The notes beneath the pieces are model-generated. The model made no database searches. It had not been told where the DNA came from and saw only the letters and a program-made list of their open reading frames with translations. A program made the translations under genes and the position numbers. Below are positions 25,962 through 34,654 of a stretch of DNA of 64,000 nucleotides, piece after piece (the first letter of the stretch is position 1; each line of letters opens with the position of its first letter). This DNA is from Caulobacter vibrioides (lineage in GTDB: Bacteria > Pseudomonadota > Alphaproteobacteria > Caulobacterales > Caulobacteraceae). The stretch is taken from NCBI GenBank assembly GCA_001449105.1, contig LNIY01000117.1:62001-126000 (forward strand), read 5' to 3'.

Positions 25962-26561
25962 ATGGCGACAAAGGATATTCGCGAACAACTGACCGAGGCG
26001 ATGCGGGAGCGCCGGCTTATGCGCTTTCACCGGCGCTTCGAGGACGGCTGGGTGAGGGGCTATGTGGTCGGCGTGGGCCCGGTGTTCCTGATGCTGGCCG
26101 AAGTCGGCGACGACGTCCGCTTCGACGGTTTCGGCTGCTATCGCCTGGTCGAGGTCAAGAACCTGGAGCCTGCGCCCTATCCTGAATTCGTCGAGGCGGC
26201 CCTCGACAAGCGCGGCGAGGTCTTGCCCGAGCCCCCGGCCGTGGCGCTCAACAGCATCGGCGACATACTGGCCACCGCCGGCCGTCTGTTCCCGGTGCTG
26301 ACGGTCCACACCGAGGCCGGCAAGGCCAGCGACTGCCACATCGGCGCGATCGCCGGCGTCGAGGGCGGGGTTGCCTGGATGCAGGACATCGGTCCCGACG
26401 CCGTCTGGGAGGCCAGGCCCGCCGCTAGGCCGCTCGACACCGTGACGCGGGTCGATTTCGGCGGCGGCTACGAGACAGCCCTGGCCCTGGTCGGCGGGCC
26501 GCCGCCCGTGATGATCGAGGTCGAACGGGTTCCCCTGCGGCTGGTCGCCGACAATGGCTGA
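25962..26561 (+). CDS. Hypothetical protein with a possible Sm-like N-terminal domain
   Basis: The 199-residue protein has no signal peptide or membrane segment. Residues 8 to 60 (RERRLMRFHRRF, YVVGVGPVFLMLAEVGDD, FDGFGCYRLVEVKNL) follow the strand pattern of small Sm-like or SH3-type barrels. The C-terminal part (IGDILATAGRLFPVLTVHTE and a later beta-rich region) is not recognised. Its stop codon overlaps the potassium channel gene by eight bases, so the two are made from one transcript. It may be a cytoplasmic partner or unrelated. No function is assigned. Confidence 0.75.
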   Translation: MATKDIREQLTEAMRERRLMRFHRRFEDGWVRGYVVGVGPVFLMLAEVGDDVRFDGFGCYRLVEVKNLEPAPYPEFVEAALDKRGEVLPEPPAVALNSIGDILATAGRLFPVLTVHTEAGKASDCHIGAIAGVEGGVAWMQDIGPDAVWEARPAARPLDTVTRVDFGGGYETALALVGGPPPVMIEVERVPLRLVADNG

Positions 26562-27330
26562 GGATCTTCGCCTGCGCGCCCGGCTCCGGGCCCTCTATCA
26601 CGGCGCTTCGCCCGTGGCCGTGCGCTTCCGCTATGCGGTGATCCTGATCGACCTGATCATCATCGCCTTCTTCGTGGCCGCGCCGCTGATGCACCACCAC
26701 GGGGTGACGTTCTACCTGATCGACTACGGGGTCGCGACGTTCCTGGCCGCAGACCTCGTCGCCCGCGCCATCGCCCACGGCGACATGAAGAGCTGGCTTA
26801 AGAAGCCGATCACCTGGATCGACCTCTTCGTGCTGGCCACGCTGATGTTTCCGGCCTGGCTGTTCAACTTCGGCTTTCTGCGGGTGCTGCGGCTGTGGAC
26901 CCTGGTGCACAGCGAGTTCTTCTGGCGCACCGTGGCCAGGCGCTACGACGACACCCGCATCGAGGACATCACCCGCGCGGCCTCGTCGCTGCTGACCTTC
27001 GTCTTCGTGGTCACCGGCTTCGTCTATTCCAGCTTCGCGGGCCGGCACGAGGGCATCGCCGGCTATGTGGACGCGCTCTACTTCACCGTCACCAGCCTGA
27101 CGACGACGGGCTATGGCGACGTCACCCTGCCGGGCGTGTGGGGCAAGCTCCTGTCGATGGCGGTGATGATCGGCGGGGTGTCGCTGTTCATCGGCCTGAT
27201 CCAGTCGATCCTGCGGCCGCACAAGGTGACCTTCCCGTGCCCCGACTGCGGCCTGCGCAAGCACGACCCCGACGCGGTGCACTGCAAGGCCTGCGGCAAG
27301 CTGCTGTGCATTCCCGACGACGGGGCGTGA
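26554..27330 (+). CDS. Voltage-gated-type potassium channel with C-terminal zinc ribbon
   Basis: The 258-residue protein has six hydrophobic helices and a pore loop ALYFTVTSLTTTGYGDV with the K+ selectivity sequence TGYGD. The S4-like helix (FLRVLRLWTLVHSEFFWR) has few basic residues, so voltage sensitivity is doubtful. After the last helix comes a four-cysteine zinc-ribbon-like tail, CPDCG and CKACG about 16 residues apart, followed by KLLCIPDDG. Such a tail is uncommon in bacterial K+ channels and could sense metal or redox state, or bind a partner. It is cotranscribed with the upstream hypothetical gene. Confidence 0.88.
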   Translation: MAEDLRLRARLRALYHGASPVAVRFRYAVILIDLIIIAFFVAAPLMHHHGVTFYLIDYGVATFLAADLVARAIAHGDMKSWLKKPITWIDLFVLATLMFPAWLFNFGFLRVLRLWTLVHSEFFWRTVARRYDDTRIEDITRAASSLLTFVFVVTGFVYSSFAGRHEGIAGYVDALYFTVTSLTTTGYGDVTLPGVWGKLLSMAVMIGGVSLFIGLIQSILRPHKVTFPCPDCGLRKHDPDAVHCKACGKLLCIPDDGA

Positions 27331-27340
27331 GGCCCTTCAT

Positions 27341-27440
27341 CCGTAAAATCCCCGCGAAGGCGGGGACCCAGGCTTTTTCTGAAATGCGTGACGCTCGACG
27401 ATAAAACACCTGGGCCCCCGCTTTCGCGGGGGTTTTACGG
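27341..27440. repeat. Paired palindromic element, family D
   Basis: A 100-bp element bounded by CCGTAAAA and TTTTACGG. The left arm has CCCCGCGAAGGCGGGG followed by ACCCAGG. The right arm has CCTGGG followed by CCCCCGCTTTCGCGGGGG and TTTT. The right hairpin with its T-run (27415-27436) looks like a plus-strand terminator for the channel operon, and the left arm could act in the other direction. Confidence 0.7.
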
Positions 27441-27514
27441 AAAGTGAGACCGGGACTCCGTCGAGGTCAAAAATGGCCTAGTCAGCGCGCGGAATGGCAT
27501 TAACGTCCCCCGCC

Positions 27515-29671
27515 ATGCTGACGCTCCGTTCCGTTTCGCCCGCCGCCCTGGCCCTCGCCCTCCTCGCCGCCGGCCCCGCCCGCGCCCAGGAGCCCGCCGA
27601 TCCCCACCTGGCGCTGGAAGGCGTCGAGACGCCCTCGTCGCTGGACTGGGTCAAGGCCGAGAACGCCAAGACCCTGCCCGTGCTGACGGGCGACGCGCGC
27701 TACCAGGGCCTGCACGACGCGGCCCTGAAGGTGCTGGCCGCCAAGGACCGCATCGCCGCCCCGAGCTTCGTCGGGACCAGCGTGTTCAACTTCTGGCAGG
27801 ACGCCGACCACGTACGCGGCGTCTGGCGGCGCACGAGCCTGGAGAGCTACCGCTCGGCCGACCCCAAGTGGGAGACGGTCATCGACCTGGACGCCCTGGC
27901 CAAGGCGGAAGGCAAGAACTGGATCTGGAAGGGCGCCGACTGCCGTCCCAAGACCCACGACCGGTGCCTGGTCTCGCTGTCCAATGGCGGCAAGGACGCC
28001 GTCGAGGTGCGCGAGTTCGACCTGGCCGCCAAGAGCTTCGTGAAGGACGGCTTCTTCCTGCCCGAGAGCAAGCAGACCATCGACTGGCTGGACGCCGACA
28101 CCTTGATCCTGACCCGCGACTGGGGCGCGGGCACGACCACCGACAGCGGCTATGGCATGGTGGTCAAGACCCTCAAGCGCGGCCAGGCCCTGGACCAGGC
28201 CGTCGAGGTGTTCCGCGGCGAGAAGGCCGACGTCAGCGCCCGTCCGCACGTTCTGCGCGACGCCAAGGGCAATCGCGTGGTGCTGATCGAGCGCGCCACC
28301 GACTTCTTCCACACCAAGACCTTCCTGCTCGACGACGCCGGCAAGGCGACCCTGCTGCCGATCCCCGAGCGCTCGTCGATCCGGGGCATGGTCGGCGGCG
28401 ACCTGATCCTGACGGTCGAGGAGGCCTGGAACTACGAGAAGATGCCGTCGCTGGGCCGCAACTTCCCGGCCGGCGCCCTGGTCTCGGTCAGCCCCAAGGC
28501 CCTGCTGCCCAAGCCGGCGGCGGCCAAGGACGACATCGTCATCAGCAACGACTGCGACCCCTGCACGATCTTCGCGCCGGGCGCGCGCCAGTCGATCGAC
28601 CAGGTGGCGGTGACCGACAACCGCGTGGTCGCGGTGATCTACGACAACGTCAAGGGCGGCATCCGCAGCTTCAGCGACCACGGCGAGTTCGGCTGGCGCA
28701 GCCAGGGCCTGCCGGGCCTGGACAACGCCGCCGTCTCGATCGTCGCCACCGCCGACGCGGGCGACCAGGTGTTCTACACCGTCGAGGGCTTCATCACCCC
28801 GACCCAGCTGAAGCTGGCCGACGCGACCAAGGCCGGCGCCGAGACGGTCAAGACCCTGCCGGCCCGCTTCGACGCCTCCAAGCTGCAGGTCGAGCAGAAG
28901 GAAGCGACCAGCAAGGACGGCACGAAGATCCCCTACTTCCTGGTCAGCCAGAAGGGCGCCAAGCCCGACGGCTCGGCCCCGACCCTGCTGCACGCCTACG
29001 GCGGTTTCCAGATTTCCAAGCTGCCCGTCTACGACCCGCTGATCGGCAAGCTGTGGCTTGAGCGCGGCGGTTCCTACGCCGTGGCCAACATCCGGGGCGG
29101 CGGCGAGTTCGGCCCGGCCTGGCACGAGGCGGCGCTGAAGGCCAACCGCCAGCGGGCCTATGACGACTACTTCGCCGTGGCCGAGAACCTGATCTCGACC
29201 AAGGTCACCAGCCCGCGCCACCTGGGCGCCTACGGCCGCTCGAACGGCGGCCTGCTGATGGGCGTGGCCCTGACCCAGCGGCCCGACCTGTGGAACGCCG
29301 TGGTGGTCGAAAGCCCGCTGCTGGACATGATCCGCTACACCAAGCTGCCGGCCGGGGCCTCGTGGATCGGCGAGTATGGCGACCCGGACAAGCCGCAGGA
29401 ACGCGCCTGGATCGAGACCTACAGCCCGTACCAGAAGCTGAAGGCCGGGGTGAAGTATCCGCTGGCCTACATCACCACCTCGACCAAGGACGACCGGGTG
29501 CACCCGGGTCACGCCCGCAAGTTCTCGGCTCGCCTGGCCGACCTGGGCCAGCCCTACATGTACTACGAGAACACCGACGGGGGTCACGCCAACGGGGCTG
29601 ACCCCGCGGCGAACGCCAAGCGCTGGGCGCTGCACTACACCTACCTGTCGCGCCAGCTGATGGATCACTAG
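27515..29671 (+). CDS. Prolyl oligopeptidase family (S9) serine peptidase, first of tandem pair
   Basis: About 718 residues with a signal peptide ending near GPARAQE, so it is periplasmic. A beta-propeller-like domain spans roughly residues 60 to 440. The alpha/beta-hydrolase domain then has the nucleophile motif GAYGRSNGG, the aspartate in STKDDRVHPGH and the histidine in TDGGHANG. The usual N-terminal DPYLWLED block is degenerate (DPHLALEGVE). A CDPC pair in the propeller is absent from the neighbour. An ATG at 27494 is also in frame, but 27515 gives a better signal peptide. The stop abuts the next ATG directly. Confidence 0.9.
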   Translation: MLTLRSVSPAALALALLAAGPARAQEPADPHLALEGVETPSSLDWVKAENAKTLPVLTGDARYQGLHDAALKVLAAKDRIAAPSFVGTSVFNFWQDADHVRGVWRRTSLESYRSADPKWETVIDLDALAKAEGKNWIWKGADCRPKTHDRCLVSLSNGGKDAVEVREFDLAAKSFVKDGFFLPESKQTIDWLDADTLILTRDWGAGTTTDSGYGMVVKTLKRGQALDQAVEVFRGEKADVSARPHVLRDAKGNRVVLIERATDFFHTKTFLLDDAGKATLLPIPERSSIRGMVGGDLILTVEEAWNYEKMPSLGRNFPAGALVSVSPKALLPKPAAAKDDIVISNDCDPCTIFAPGARQSIDQVAVTDNRVVAVIYDNVKGGIRSFSDHGEFGWRSQGLPGLDNAAVSIVATADAGDQVFYTVEGFITPTQLKLADATKAGAETVKTLPARFDASKLQVEQKEATSKDGTKIPYFLVSQKGAKPDGSAPTLLHAYGGFQISKLPVYDPLIGKLWLERGGSYAVANIRGGGEFGPAWHEAALKANRQRAYDDYFAVAENLISTKVTSPRHLGAYGRSNGGLLMGVALTQRPDLWNAVVVESPLLDMIRYTKLPAGASWIGEYGDPDKPQERAWIETYSPYQKLKAGVKYPLAYITTSTKDDRVHPGHARKFSARLADLGQPYMYYENTDGGHANGADPAANAKRWALHYTYLSRQLMDH

Positions 29672-31816
29672 ATGCGTAACCTGACCCTGGCCCTACTCGC
29701 CGCCACGAGCCTCATGACCGTATCCGCCCACGCCGCTCCCGACACCGCGCCCGCCGCCGCCCGCACCCCGCTGGCCGAACTCGGCAAGGACGATCCCTAC
29801 ATCTGGATGGAGGAGATCGAGGGCCAACGCGCGCTCGACTGGGCCAAGGCCCAGAACGACCGCACCCTGCCGGTGCTGCAGGGCGATGCGCGCTACGCCG
29901 GCCTGCACGACGCGGCCCTGACCATCGTCAACGCCAAGGACCGGATCCCGGGCGTGTCGTTCGTGGCCGAGGACGACCTGCGGAACTACTGGCAGGACGC
30001 CGACCACGTGCGCGGCGTCTGGCGCACCACCACCCTGGCCAGCTACCGCACGGCCCAGCCGGCCTGGTCGACGATCCTCGACCTCGACGCCCTGGCCAAG
30101 GCCGAGGGCAAGAACTGGGTCTGGAAGGGCGCCGACTGCCTCGCGCCGGAAAGCCGGTATTGCCTGGTCTCGCTGTCGAACGGCGGCAAGGACGCGGTGG
30201 TCGTGCGCGAGTACGACACCAAGACCAGGACCTTCGTGGCCGGCGGCTTCGAGCTGCCCGAGGGCAAGCACCGGTTCGACTGGATCGACAAGGACACCCT
30301 GATCGTCGCCACCGACTGGACCCCGGGCGAGGTCACCACCTCGGGCTATCCCTACGTGGTCAAGCTGGTCAAACGCGGTCAGCCCCTGTCGGCCGCCAAG
30401 GAAGTCTATCGCGGCGCCAAGGACGACGGCGGCTACGGCGTCAGCCCCTACGCCCTGCGCGACCACGACGGCGTGGTGCGGGCGGTGTTCGTGCTGCGCC
30501 CGCTCGACACCTTCAACGCCGAGACCCACCTGGTGGTCGGCGAGACGACGGTGAAGCTGCCGTTCCCGCTGAAGTCTTCGATCCAGGCCCTGATCAAGGG
30601 CCAGCTGGTGTTCAGCGTCGAGCAGGACTGGGCCGAGCAGGGCCTGAAGACCGGCGATCTGGCCGCCTTCGACCTGGCGGCGCTGAAGGCCGACCCGCTG
30701 AAAGCCAGGTCGACCCTGATCCTGCGGCCGACGGCCCGGGAGTCGGTGCAGGGCGTCAACACCACCCGCGACCGCCTGGTCGTGGCGTTGTTCGAGAACG
30801 TCAAGGGCGCGGCCTATGCGTACGACTTCAAGGGCGGCGCCTGGACCCGCAGCAAGCTCGACCTGCCGGCCAACTCGTCGGTCAGCCTGGGTTCGGCCTC
30901 GGACAAGGACGACCGCATCTTCGTCAGCGTGACCGGCTACCTGACCCCGACGACCTACTGGCTGGCCGACGCGGCCACCGGCAAGCTCGACCAGGTCAAG
31001 GCCGCCCCGGCCAAGTTCGACGCCTCGACCCACGTGGTCGAGCAGTTCGAGGCCACGTCGAAGGACGGGACAAAGATCCCGTACTTCCTGGTCCGCCCGA
31101 AGAACGCCAAGTACGACGGCTCGACCCCGACCCTGCTCTACGCCTATGGCGGCTTCCAGGCGTCGATGACGCCGGGCTACTCGCCGACCATGGGCAAGCT
31201 GTGGCTGGAGCGCGGCGGCGCCTATGTGGTCGCCAACATCCGCGGCGGCGGCGAGTTCGGTCCCAGCTGGCACGAGCAGGGCCTGAAGGCCAACCGGCAG
31301 CGGGTGTATGACGACTTCTTCGCGGTGTCCGAGGACCTGATCGCCCGCAAGATCACCTCGCCCCGCCGGCTGGGGATCATGGGCGGCAGCAACGGCGGCC
31401 TCTTGATGGGCGTGGCCCTGACCCAGCGTCCGGAGCTCTACAACGCCATCGTCATCCAGGTGCCGCTGTTCGACATGGTTCGCTACAGCCAGATCGGCGC
31501 GGGCTCGTCGTGGATGGGCGAGTACGGCGATCCGCAGATCCCGTCCGACCTGGCGGTGATCGAGAAGTACTCGCCCTACCAGAACCTCAAGGCCGGCCAG
31601 AAATACCCCGAGGTGTTCATCGAGACCTCGACCAAGGACGACCGCGTCCACCCGGCTCACGCCCGCAAGGCGGCGGCCCGGCTGGAGGCCCTGGGCTACC
31701 CGGTGCTGTACTACGAGAACGTCGACGGCGGTCATGCCGCCAGCGCCAACCTCGCCGAGACCGCCCGCCGGGTGTCGCTCGAGTACACGTATCTGACCCG
31801 CAAACTGATGGACTGA
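29672..31816 (+). CDS. Prolyl oligopeptidase family (S9) serine peptidase, second of tandem pair
   Basis: The 714-residue protein has a signal peptide ending SAHA/AP. The canonical DPYIWMEEIEGQRALDW start of prolyl oligopeptidases is present. The nucleophile motif is GIMGGSNGG, the aspartate is in STKDDRVHPAH and the histidine in VDGGHAAS. It is collinear and clearly homologous with the gene immediately upstream (zero intergenic bases), so the two arose by tandem duplication. Both probably degrade short peptides in the periplasm. It retains the more canonical sequence. Confidence 0.92.
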   Translation: MRNLTLALLAATSLMTVSAHAAPDTAPAAARTPLAELGKDDPYIWMEEIEGQRALDWAKAQNDRTLPVLQGDARYAGLHDAALTIVNAKDRIPGVSFVAEDDLRNYWQDADHVRGVWRTTTLASYRTAQPAWSTILDLDALAKAEGKNWVWKGADCLAPESRYCLVSLSNGGKDAVVVREYDTKTRTFVAGGFELPEGKHRFDWIDKDTLIVATDWTPGEVTTSGYPYVVKLVKRGQPLSAAKEVYRGAKDDGGYGVSPYALRDHDGVVRAVFVLRPLDTFNAETHLVVGETTVKLPFPLKSSIQALIKGQLVFSVEQDWAEQGLKTGDLAAFDLAALKADPLKARSTLILRPTARESVQGVNTTRDRLVVALFENVKGAAYAYDFKGGAWTRSKLDLPANSSVSLGSASDKDDRIFVSVTGYLTPTTYWLADAATGKLDQVKAAPAKFDASTHVVEQFEATSKDGTKIPYFLVRPKNAKYDGSTPTLLYAYGGFQASMTPGYSPTMGKLWLERGGAYVVANIRGGGEFGPSWHEQGLKANRQRVYDDFFAVSEDLIARKITSPRRLGIMGGSNGGLLMGVALTQRPELYNAIVIQVPLFDMVRYSQIGAGSSWMGEYGDPQIPSDLAVIEKYSPYQNLKAGQKYPEVFIETSTKDDRVHPAHARKAAARLEALGYPVLYYENVDGGHAASANLAETARRVSLEYTYLTRKLMD

Positions 31817-31908
31817 TCGCGCAAGGTCCGTAAACCGGACTGCAATCTCTGAGCGTCATGATCCGAGCTGGCCTTCTGGAGGCTCGGATCAGCGCTCGGG
31901 GGGCGCCC

Positions 31909-32994
31909 GTGAAGATCGACGTCGTCGACGCCCTGCAGCTTACGCCGGAGGACAGCGCCCGCTGGACCGCCCTGCAGACGCTGCAGCCGCGCCTGGATTC
32001 TCCTTTCCTGTCGCCCGAATGGGCCAAGGCTGTCGCCATCGCCCAGGGCGAGAAGGGCGACCGCGTGAAGGTCGCCGTGATCCGCGCCGAGGACGGCCAG
32101 GCCCTGGCCTTCCTGCCCGCGCGCATCAAGGCTGGCGTGGCCATGCCCGCCGGCGCGCCGATGTGCGACTATCAGGCCCTGGTTTCGATGCCCGACGTGG
32201 CCGTCGATCCGCGCCATCTGCTGGCCGCCCTGAAGGCCCAGCGCCTGGACTTCTGCCACATGCTGGCCGACGACGAGACCCTGGCCCGGCACGGTCGCGG
32301 CCAGGCGGACTCGTGGATCGTCGACGTCTCGCCCGGCTACGAGGCCTATGCCGCCGACCGCAAGACGGCCGGGGTGGGCGTGCTCAAGGACATCGACAAG
32401 AAGCGCCGCAAGGCCGAGCGCGAGGTCGGACCCTGCCGCTACACGCCGATGTCGGACAGCCGCGCCGACTTCGACCAGCTGGTCGCCTGGAAGCGCGAGC
32501 AGCTCTTGGCCACCGGCCAGACCGACCTCTTCAAGACCGACTGGGTCACCAAGCTGGTCACCGACCTCTTCGAGCGCCGCGACGGCGATTTCGGCGGCGG
32601 GCTCTACACCCTGCATCTGGGCGACGAACTGGCGGCGGTGCATCTGCACCTGCGCGGCAAGCACACGATCCACGGCTGGCTGATCGCCCACAACGCCAAG
32701 TTCGACCGCTATTCGCCGGGCTTGCTGCTGTTCCAGGACATCCTGAAGGGCATGCACGCCGGGTCGTACCATCGCCTGGATCTCGGCACCGGGGACTACC
32801 GCTTCAAGCGCGAGCTCTCCAACGCCCGCCAGACCGTGGTGTTCGGCTTCTACGGCGCGCCCTCGCCGGCCACCTTCGTGCGTTCGGCCGCCTGGGGCGT
32901 GCGCCAGGTCGCCGAAGCCCTGCCGCTGGGCCGCATGTCGGCTCTGCCGGGCAAGGCGATGCGCCGCATCGACCTGCTGCGCGGCCTGCACTGA
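31909..32994 (+). CDS. GNAT/FemAB-like acyltransferase, HfsK-like candidate
   Basis: The 361-residue soluble protein belongs to the BcsL/CelD-type acetyltransferase group, which has two GNAT folds. Visible blocks are SPFLSPEWAKAVA near the start, LAFLPARIK, and in the second fold AVHLHLRGKHTIHGWLIAHNAKFDRYSPGLLLFQDILK. The ending LDLGTGDYRFKRELSN is characteristic of the group. In Caulobacter the c-di-GMP-binding holdfast modifier HfsK is of this type, and orthology is plausible but unproven. I prefer GTG 31909 (preceded by a G-run) to ATG 31858, whose extra 17 residues look non-coding. Confidence 0.75.
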   Translation: MKIDVVDALQLTPEDSARWTALQTLQPRLDSPFLSPEWAKAVAIAQGEKGDRVKVAVIRAEDGQALAFLPARIKAGVAMPAGAPMCDYQALVSMPDVAVDPRHLLAALKAQRLDFCHMLADDETLARHGRGQADSWIVDVSPGYEAYAADRKTAGVGVLKDIDKKRRKAEREVGPCRYTPMSDSRADFDQLVAWKREQLLATGQTDLFKTDWVTKLVTDLFERRDGDFGGGLYTLHLGDELAAVHLHLRGKHTIHGWLIAHNAKFDRYSPGLLLFQDILKGMHAGSYHRLDLGTGDYRFKRELSNARQTVVFGFYGAPSPATFVRSAAWGVRQVAEALPLGRMSALPGKAMRRIDLLRGLH

Positions 32995-33049
32995 GGCTGG
33001 CCAAGCCTTCCGCGCCGGCTAAGCTGCCGGCGGGGACGGGAGGATAGTC

Positions 33050-33418
33050 ATGCGGCGGCTGCTTCTGCCGATGGTGCTGTGCGTGGGCGGCTGCGTCTCG
33101 GGCGTCTCCGCGTCCGGCGCCCCGCCCAGCGCGAGGGCCCTCGCCCGTATCGAAACCGGCATCGCCGCGATCGAGGACATCCAGGCCGTCGGGGTCGGCG
33201 ACGCCGCCGGCATGGCCCGCGCCGCCCGCACCCGCGTACGCGGCCTTCGCTGTGCTCCAGCCGAGGCCGGCCGCTTCCGATGCGACTACGAAACGGCGCT
33301 TCGGATCGCGCCCGGCGAATGGACGCCGCGGACGCGGACCTTCGAGCTGGTGCGCCGGCCCTCGCCCAGCCAGCCCCATGCCGAGGGCTGGATCGTGGTC
33401 GAACCGGCGGCGCGCTGA
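33050..33418 (+). CDS. Small predicted lipoprotein, unknown function
   Basis: A 122-residue protein with a short signal sequence ending in a lipobox-like VGGC at residues 12 to 15 (MRRLLLPMVLCVGGC). The mature part has a helical stretch rich in alanine and two cysteines (LRCAPAEAGRFRCDYE) that could pair. A terminal basic-hydrophobic strand region follows (TRTFELVRRP, GWIVVEPA). GGGAGGA precedes the ATG. I do not recognise a family. Confidence 0.7.
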   Translation: MRRLLLPMVLCVGGCVSGVSASGAPPSARALARIETGIAAIEDIQAVGVGDAAGMARAARTRVRGLRCAPAEAGRFRCDYETALRIAPGEWTPRTRTFELVRRPSPSQPHAEGWIVVEPAAR

Positions 33419-33422
33419 GGCC

Positions 33423-33953
33423 CTACCCGGCCTTGCCGGTTTCCAGATAGGCTTTCAGGCGGTCCTGCTGCTGGCCCAGCACCTGGTCGACGATGGGCGC
33501 GATCTTGTCGAGGCCGCCCCTCATGTAGCCGCCGGCGTCGTAGCTCCAGGTCACCGTGGTCTTGCCGTCCTTCTCGGCCAGGGCCCAGATCATGTGGCCG
33601 CTCGCGCCCGACAGCTGCAACGGCCCCAGGCCCCCGAACAGGGTCAGCTGCTTGCCGGGCTGGGCGTTGACCGTGGTCATGTGCAGCACCGAGCCGCCAT
33701 TGGGCATCTTCTCGCAGAAGCAGGCCCCCGAAGCCGCGCCCAGCGACAGGTTGGCGGCCGAGCCCGACCAGGTGTGATCGCTGCTCCACCACTTGGCCGG
33801 CTGCACCAGCGCGGCCCAGACCTCGGCCGCCGGCTTGGCGACGACCACCGAGCGCTTGGTCGCAAAGCCGTTGGGCTGGGCGTCGACCACCTCGGCGCTG
33901 GAGGCGCCGGCGGACAGCAGGGCGAGAGCAAAAGCGGTGGCGGCATGCTTCAT
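33423..33953 (-). CDS. Exported SRPBCC (START-like) domain protein
   Basis: The 176-residue protein has a signal peptide (MKHAATAFALALLSAGASSA) followed by a START/Bet v1-like domain: KRSVVVAKPAAEVWAALVQPAKWWSSDHTWSG, then GGLGPLQLSGASGHMIWAL. This pattern is found in AHSA1-type and polyketide-cyclase-like proteins that bind hydrophobic ligands. Periplasmic export is unusual for cytoplasmic AHSA1 proteins and suggests a lipid-binding role. The ATG at 33951-33953 is chosen because the signal peptide starts there. Confidence 0.85.
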   Translation of the reverse strand: MKHAATAFALALLSAGASSAEVVDAQPNGFATKRSVVVAKPAAEVWAALVQPAKWWSSDHTWSGSAANLSLGAASGACFCEKMPNGGSVLHMTTVNAQPGKQLTLFGGLGPLQLSGASGHMIWALAEKDGKTTVTWSYDAGGYMRGGLDKIAPIVDQVLGQQQDRLKAYLETGKAG

Positions 33954-34010
33954 GGCGCGTCTCCGGGGCCGAAGTTCCGCGATGAAGCGCCGCCGTTGGA
34001 TTGGAGACAA

Positions 34011-34034
34011 GAAAAAACCCCGCACGAGGCGGGG
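34011..34034 (-). terminator. Intrinsic terminator after the PemK-like gene
   Basis: The stem CCCCGC / GCGGGG (34018-34023, 34029-34034) is followed on the minus strand by six T (A-run 34012-34017). It would end leftward transcription from the PemK-like gene and murI. The 115 bp between here and 34150 contain no recognisable gene. Confidence 0.7.
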
Positions 34035-34149
34035 CTGAATCTACGCCGTGAAATGGCTTGATATCGCCACGCTCCACGACGGCCCCCCGGAGAGGGTCTT
34101 AGACGCGGATGGTCAAACCAGAGCCGCTAACGAGAACATATGTAGAATT

Positions 34150-34575
34150 CTAGAGGTGCTTTGTCAAGTGAGACAGGCCGAGGCCGGCTAGAACACAGCC
34201 TCTAATTCCAGAGATCGTTTGTCTGGACAGCTTATGAAAATAGTACTTTCTGCGCCCATCGTCGTGTTTTCCAGTTCGAATGAAGTCCAGACGATCGAGC
34301 GATACGGCACAGATCATATCCGCTTTGACCCAGAGGCCCAAACTCACCCACCTATCCGGCAGGGGTGGGTCGAGGTCGATCCGACAGTGATAGTCCATGG
34401 CGGGCGCCGGCGCGGTGGTGCTCAGAGGGACGACCGTGCAGAGGCCAGGCCGGCCGCGGATCTTCGGGCTGATGACCACGACAGGTCGCCGCTTGACCAT
34501 CTCCGGTACGCGAAAGCCGCCACCGAAATCGCACATCAGTACGGTTCCGGTATCCGGATGCTCCCTTATCGCCAC
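34150..34575 (-). CDS. Solitary PemK/MazF-family endoribonuclease toxin
   Basis: The 141-residue protein resembles type II toxins of the PemK/MazF (CcdB/Kid) fold, which cut mRNA. KRRPVVVISPKIRGRPGLCTVVPLST contains the conserved RPVVVIS strand and the VPLST strand, and WVKADMICAVSLDRLD the family PxxV-type segment before the last helix. It starts at GTG 34573-34575 with AAGGA upstream. No antitoxin gene is found on either side: murI is 79 bp upstream on the same strand, and downstream is a terminator. Base composition is visibly poorer in GC than its neighbours, suggesting transfer. Confidence 0.78.
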   Translation of the reverse strand: MAIREHPDTGTVLMCDFGGGFRVPEMVKRRPVVVISPKIRGRPGLCTVVPLSTTAPAPAMDYHCRIDLDPPLPDRWVSLGLWVKADMICAVSLDRLDFIRTGKHDDGRRKYYFHKLSRQTISGIRGCVLAGLGLSHLTKHL

Positions 34576-34654
34576 GCCAACTTCCTTGCGGTCGCTCCGG
34601 GGTCGAATTTGACGACAACCTCAGGGCGTAATCAAGCGACAGCTGCCGTTGACT

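Noticed and set aside
27500-31735. Two long minus-strand frames (722 and 680 codons) opposite the S9 peptidase genes
   Set aside because: Both are antisense shadows of genes with complete catalytic motifs; their translations show no domains.
34036-34149. Possible RNA gene or gene remnant between the SRPBCC terminator and the PemK-like gene
   Set aside because: No tRNA, tmRNA or other known RNA pattern could be folded by eye, and the short frame ending TIRV matches nothing I know.
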